From: Bacteroidetes bacterium SW_11_45_7
Lineage (GTDB): Bacteria; Bacteroidota; Bacteroidia; Chitinophagales; SW-11-45-7
Direction of reading: 5' to 3'
Length of the DNA stretch: 8,152 nucleotides
Assembly: GCA_003022985.1 (NCBI GenBank)
Contig: PXTV01000175.1
Location: 1-8,152, forward strand
Each line of letters begins with the position of its first letter. The stretch's first letter is position 1. The position numbers and the translations under genes were made by a program. Positions 6,214 through 8,152 of this stretch are shown here, piece by piece. Below the pieces are notes generated by a model, which ran no database searches, had not been told where the DNA came from, and saw nothing but the letters and a program-made list of their open reading frames with translations.

Positions 6214-6224
6214 TTAAGTAAGAC

Positions 6225-6953
6225 ATGGCCAGAACAATCACGTTAGCAAACCAAAAAGGCGGAGTGGGCAAAACCACCACCGCCATCAATCTTGCAGCAA
6301 GTTTTGCTGTCCTTGAATACAAAACGCTCATCGTGGATGCTGATCCGCAAGCGAACACCACCTCAGGTGTTGGCTTTGACCCCAAAAGCATCAAGACGAG
6401 CATCTACGAGTGCATGATCAACGAGGCCCGGCCCAAGAACATTATCCTTGAGACCGATACTCCGAATCTTCATCTCCTGCCTTCCCGGGATGATTACGAT
6501 TACGTTATCCTCGATTGTTCACCATCACTGGGTTTGATCACCGTTAACGCGCTTGCAGCATCCGATTCTGTGATCATCCCCGTTCAATGCGAATACTTTG
6601 CACTTGAAGGGCTCGGTAAGTTGCTCAATACCATCAAGATTGTACAAAAGCGTTTGAATACGGAATTGGCTATTGAAGGGATTCTTTTAACAATGTACGA
6701 TACTCGCCTTCGTTTAAGCAACCAAGTTGTGGCTGAAGTGAAGCGTCATTTCCGGGAATTGATCTTTAGTACCATTGTGCATCGCAATACGCGGCTTGGT
6801 GAAGCACCCAGCTTTGGCAAGCCGGCTATCATGTACGATGCTGACGCCAAGGGAGCTGTGAATTATATGAACCTGGCCCGGGAAATCCTCCAGAACAACA
6901 ACGCCACAAAGATTAAGGAATCTGATAAAATCCTGAATTTCGATGAGCAATAA
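6225..6953 (+). CDS. parA: ParA/Soj chromosome-partition ATPase with an internal deletion
   Basis: Deviant-Walker ATPase that, with ParB, segregates replicated origins on the nucleoid. Visible are KGGVGKTT (residues 11-18, signature Lys11), Walker A' VDADPQAN (37-44, Asp40), Walker B-like VILDCSPSLGLITVNAL (94-110), VIIPVQCEYFALEGL, LTMYD(T)R and the C-terminal R(N)..L.EAPS.G.P...YD block. After NLHLLPS (87) the sequence jumps directly to RDDYDYVILD. Homologues have about 30 more residues here (the SH..LVGAE.E helix and what follows). The loss is in frame and the join lies near 6483-6491. Total length is 242, close to normal only because of a C-terminal tail. Function is doubtful if the deletion is real, since a helix of the nucleotide-binding core is missing. 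The stop overlaps the parB start by 11 nt. Confidence 0.9.
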   Translation: MARTITLANQKGGVGKTTTAINLAASFAVLEYKTLIVDADPQANTTSGVGFDPKSIKTSIYECMINEARPKNIILETDTPNLHLLPSRDDYDYVILDCSPSLGLITVNALAASDSVIIPVQCEYFALEGLGKLLNTIKIVQKRLNTELAIEGILLTMYDTRLRLSNQVVAEVKRHFRELIFSTIVHRNTRLGEAPSFGKPAIMYDADAKGAVNYMNLAREILQNNNATKIKESDKILNFDEQ

Positions 6954-7878
6954 AAAGAAAGAAGAGCTGGGAAAAGGAATAAGAGCACTTTTAGAAGGTA
7001 TTGATGACGATCTTGAAGGGCAGCAGCAAAATGCCTCCTCTATTGAAAATGAGAATTCGCCCAGTCTTGTCCGCAACATTCCCCTTGAGGACATCGAGGT
7101 GAACCCCTTTCAACCACGCGCGGACTTTGACGAGAGGCTGCGGTCCGATCCGGCACTTCGGGAGACCCTGTCGGACGCGGAGGCGCTTCACGAGCGCTTT
7201 GTGGAGGAGGGAGCGCGCCTCCTTTCGGATAAAAAATTTCAACTAATAGCAGGGGAGAGGCGGCTGAAAGCGGCCAAGATGGCCGGCCAGGAAACGGTTC
7301 CCGCTTACTTGCGCAAGGCTGACGATCAGGAAATGCTGGAGATTTCGCTGATCGAAAATATTCAGCGGGAAAACCTTAATGCCATGGAAATAGCCATCAA
7401 CTATCAAAGGCTGATCGATGAGTGCGAGCTTACACAGGATGCTCTTTCCAACCGCCTTGGTAAGCAGCGCTCAACGGTAACCAACTACCTGCGTCTTTTA
7501 AAATTACCGCCCGACATACAGGTTGGGATCAAAACCAAACAGATCGGCATGGGGCACGCAAGGGCCCTTATCAATGTAGAGGATGCGGACATCCAGTTGG
7601 ATATCTTCAACCAGATTGTTAAAAAGGGACTGTCCGTTAGAAAAACGGAAGAGCTCGTCAAAAAATACAACGAACAAGGGGCTGGTGAAAAGCAAAAGAC
7701 GCAGGGCAATAATGACAAATTACCCCCTTCCTTCCAGCGGGTACAGGATCAACTCGCAACCCATTTTAGTACCAGGGTACGTGTGAAGCGAAAAAAGAAT
7801 CAATCCGGTGAAATCATTATCAATTACCAATCCGATGAAGACCTCAACCGGATTCTGGATATTCTTGAAAACAAGTGA
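6943..7878 (+). CDS. parB: ParB chromosome-partition protein with a replaced N-terminal segment
   Basis: A 311-residue ParB/Spo0J-type protein: a parS-binding CTPase clamp that stimulates ParA. Seen in order: [15 protein letters not shown] (ParA-contact N-terminus, 7-20), [12 protein letters not shown] (53-64), [15 protein letters not shown] (101-115, the GERR box), [17 protein letters not shown] (135-151), the helix-turn-helix [26 protein letters not shown] (163-188), GHARALI, and a C-terminal dimerisation part (about 263-311). Residues 65-95, where the family has a conserved E.L.ELA.SI...GIIQPI.VR segment, instead read [22 protein letters not shown] and onward, without resemblance and 68% GC over 7131-7230. 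That segment belongs to the CTP-binding fold, so the protein as written may not close as a clamp. Translation is coupled to parA. Confidence 0.9.
   Translation: MSNKKKEELGKGIRALLEGIDDDLEGQQQNASSIENENSPSLVRNIPLEDIEVNPFQPRADFDERLRSDPALRETLSDAEALHERFVEEGARLLSDKKFQLIAGERRLKAAKMAGQETVPAYLRKADDQEMLEISLIENIQRENLNAMEIAINYQRLIDECELTQDALSNRLGKQRSTVTNYLRLLKLPPDIQVGIKTKQIGMGHARALINVEDADIQLDIFNQIVKKGLSVRKTEELVKKYNEQGAGEKQKTQGNNDKLPPSFQRVQDQLATHFSTRVRVKRKKNQSGEIIINYQSDEDLNRILDILENK
7135..7227 (+). other. Foreign-looking GC-rich segment inside parB
   Basis: 93 nt (31 codons) between FDE and [12 protein letters not shown]. By count, 7131-7230 is 68 of 100 G+C, well above the flanking DNA, with codons such as CGG, GCG and GAC. 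The frame is kept. In length it is only slightly longer than the family segment it replaces. The peptide is charged and helical-looking and unlike ParB. Confidence 0.7.
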
Positions 7879-7892
7879 GAAATTTGGTTGGT

Positions 7893-8152
7893 ATGCTAAT
7901 AAAGTGTGCAGCACTTCTTATGCTGCTCACAGCAATAGGGCTCTCTTCTGCTGCCCAGGACACCGTTCGTCCACAAGCACCTGACACGAACACACAAGCC
8001 GCCACGGACACTACATTACCGGATCAACCATTTTTCGACAAAAGGGATCATTCACCTCTAAAGGCAGGCTTATTTTCAATGGCACTGCCGGGCCTTGGGC
8101 AGGTTTACAACCAAAAATACTGGAAGTTACCCATCATCTATGTAGCTTTTGG
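7893..8152 (+). CDS. DUF5683 family membrane protein, 5' part
   Basis: The first 86 codons of a gene running off the right edge. It begins [22 protein letters not shown], a signal peptide with likely cleavage at SAAQ, followed by a Thr/Pro/Asp-rich linker. The family signature then appears: [35 protein letters not shown] (residues 53-86), where the LPGLGQ.YN.KYWK.PI.Y pattern defines DUF5683 proteins of Bacteroidota. The start lies 14 nt after the parB stop, so it is probably in the parAB operon. In many Bacteroidota this gene follows parB and precedes dapB and lepB; whether that holds here lies outside the window. Function is unknown. Confidence 0.85.
   Translation, partial: MLIKCAALLMLLTAIGLSSAAQDTVRPQAPDTNTQAATDTTLPDQPFFDKRDHSPLKAGLFSMALPGLGQVYNQKYWKLPIIYVAF

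Noticed and set aside
3380..6489. CCCGGG present at both the FMN-protein join (3380-3385) and the ParA join (6484-6489)
   Set aside because: The hexamer also occurs at 2074-2079 and 6877-6882, away from any join, and is absent at the other joins. Chance is sufficient.
7485..7718. Antisense frames within parB and parA
   Set aside because: They have no protein-family features, and the + strand frames are clearly the conserved genes.

Overview
The window looks like a stretch of chromosome from a member of the Bacteroidota; I cannot fix the order or genus. The evidence is a C-terminal type IX secretion sorting domain, a bacillithiol-pathway deacetylase (BshB1), a parA-parB-DUF5683 gene order I associate with this phylum, and -7 promoter elements of the Bacteroidota type (TAnnTTTG).

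Layout. 2-1135 (+) is the 3' part of a secreted modular protein with two copies of a ~148-residue double module and a sorting domain. 1136-1666 has no gene but holds a strongly structured inverted-repeat element: a 25-bp outer stem enclosing three hairpins. 1667-2392 (-) is bshB1, divergent from a DUF4197 gene (2533-3219, +). Then, all on +: a collapsed FMN-binding glutamate-synthase-like gene (3270-3800), a hot-dog thioesterase (3859-4272), a broken YihY/BrkB membrane protein gene (4280-5175), a UPF0173 metallo-hydrolase (5435-6115), parA (6225-6953), parB (6943-7878, overlapping parA by 11 nt) and the start of a DUF5683 gene (7893 to the window end).

The most striking property is not an accessory system. 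Five of the nine genes have lost or exchanged a conserved core segment. The glutamate-synthase-like protein lacks about 340 central residues. YihY lacks about 30 residues and is frameshifted. ParA lacks about 30 residues before its Walker B strand. DUF4197 seems to lack about 15 residues. In ParB, the conserved segment that normally follows QPR..FDE is replaced by 31 unrelated residues encoded in DNA of about 68% GC. BshB1, the thioesterase and UPF0173 look complete. The pattern could be assembly or consensus error, or real gene decay; read mapping would decide. All size estimates of missing segments come from remembered family architecture, not from an alignment.

How the genes relate: parA/parB are the chromosome segregation pair and are translationally coupled. 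bshB1 belongs to low-molecular-weight thiol synthesis. The thioesterase and yihY are a tight pair 7 nt apart. The other neighbours are probably independent housekeeping genes. No tRNA, rRNA, CRISPR array or transposase gene was seen.
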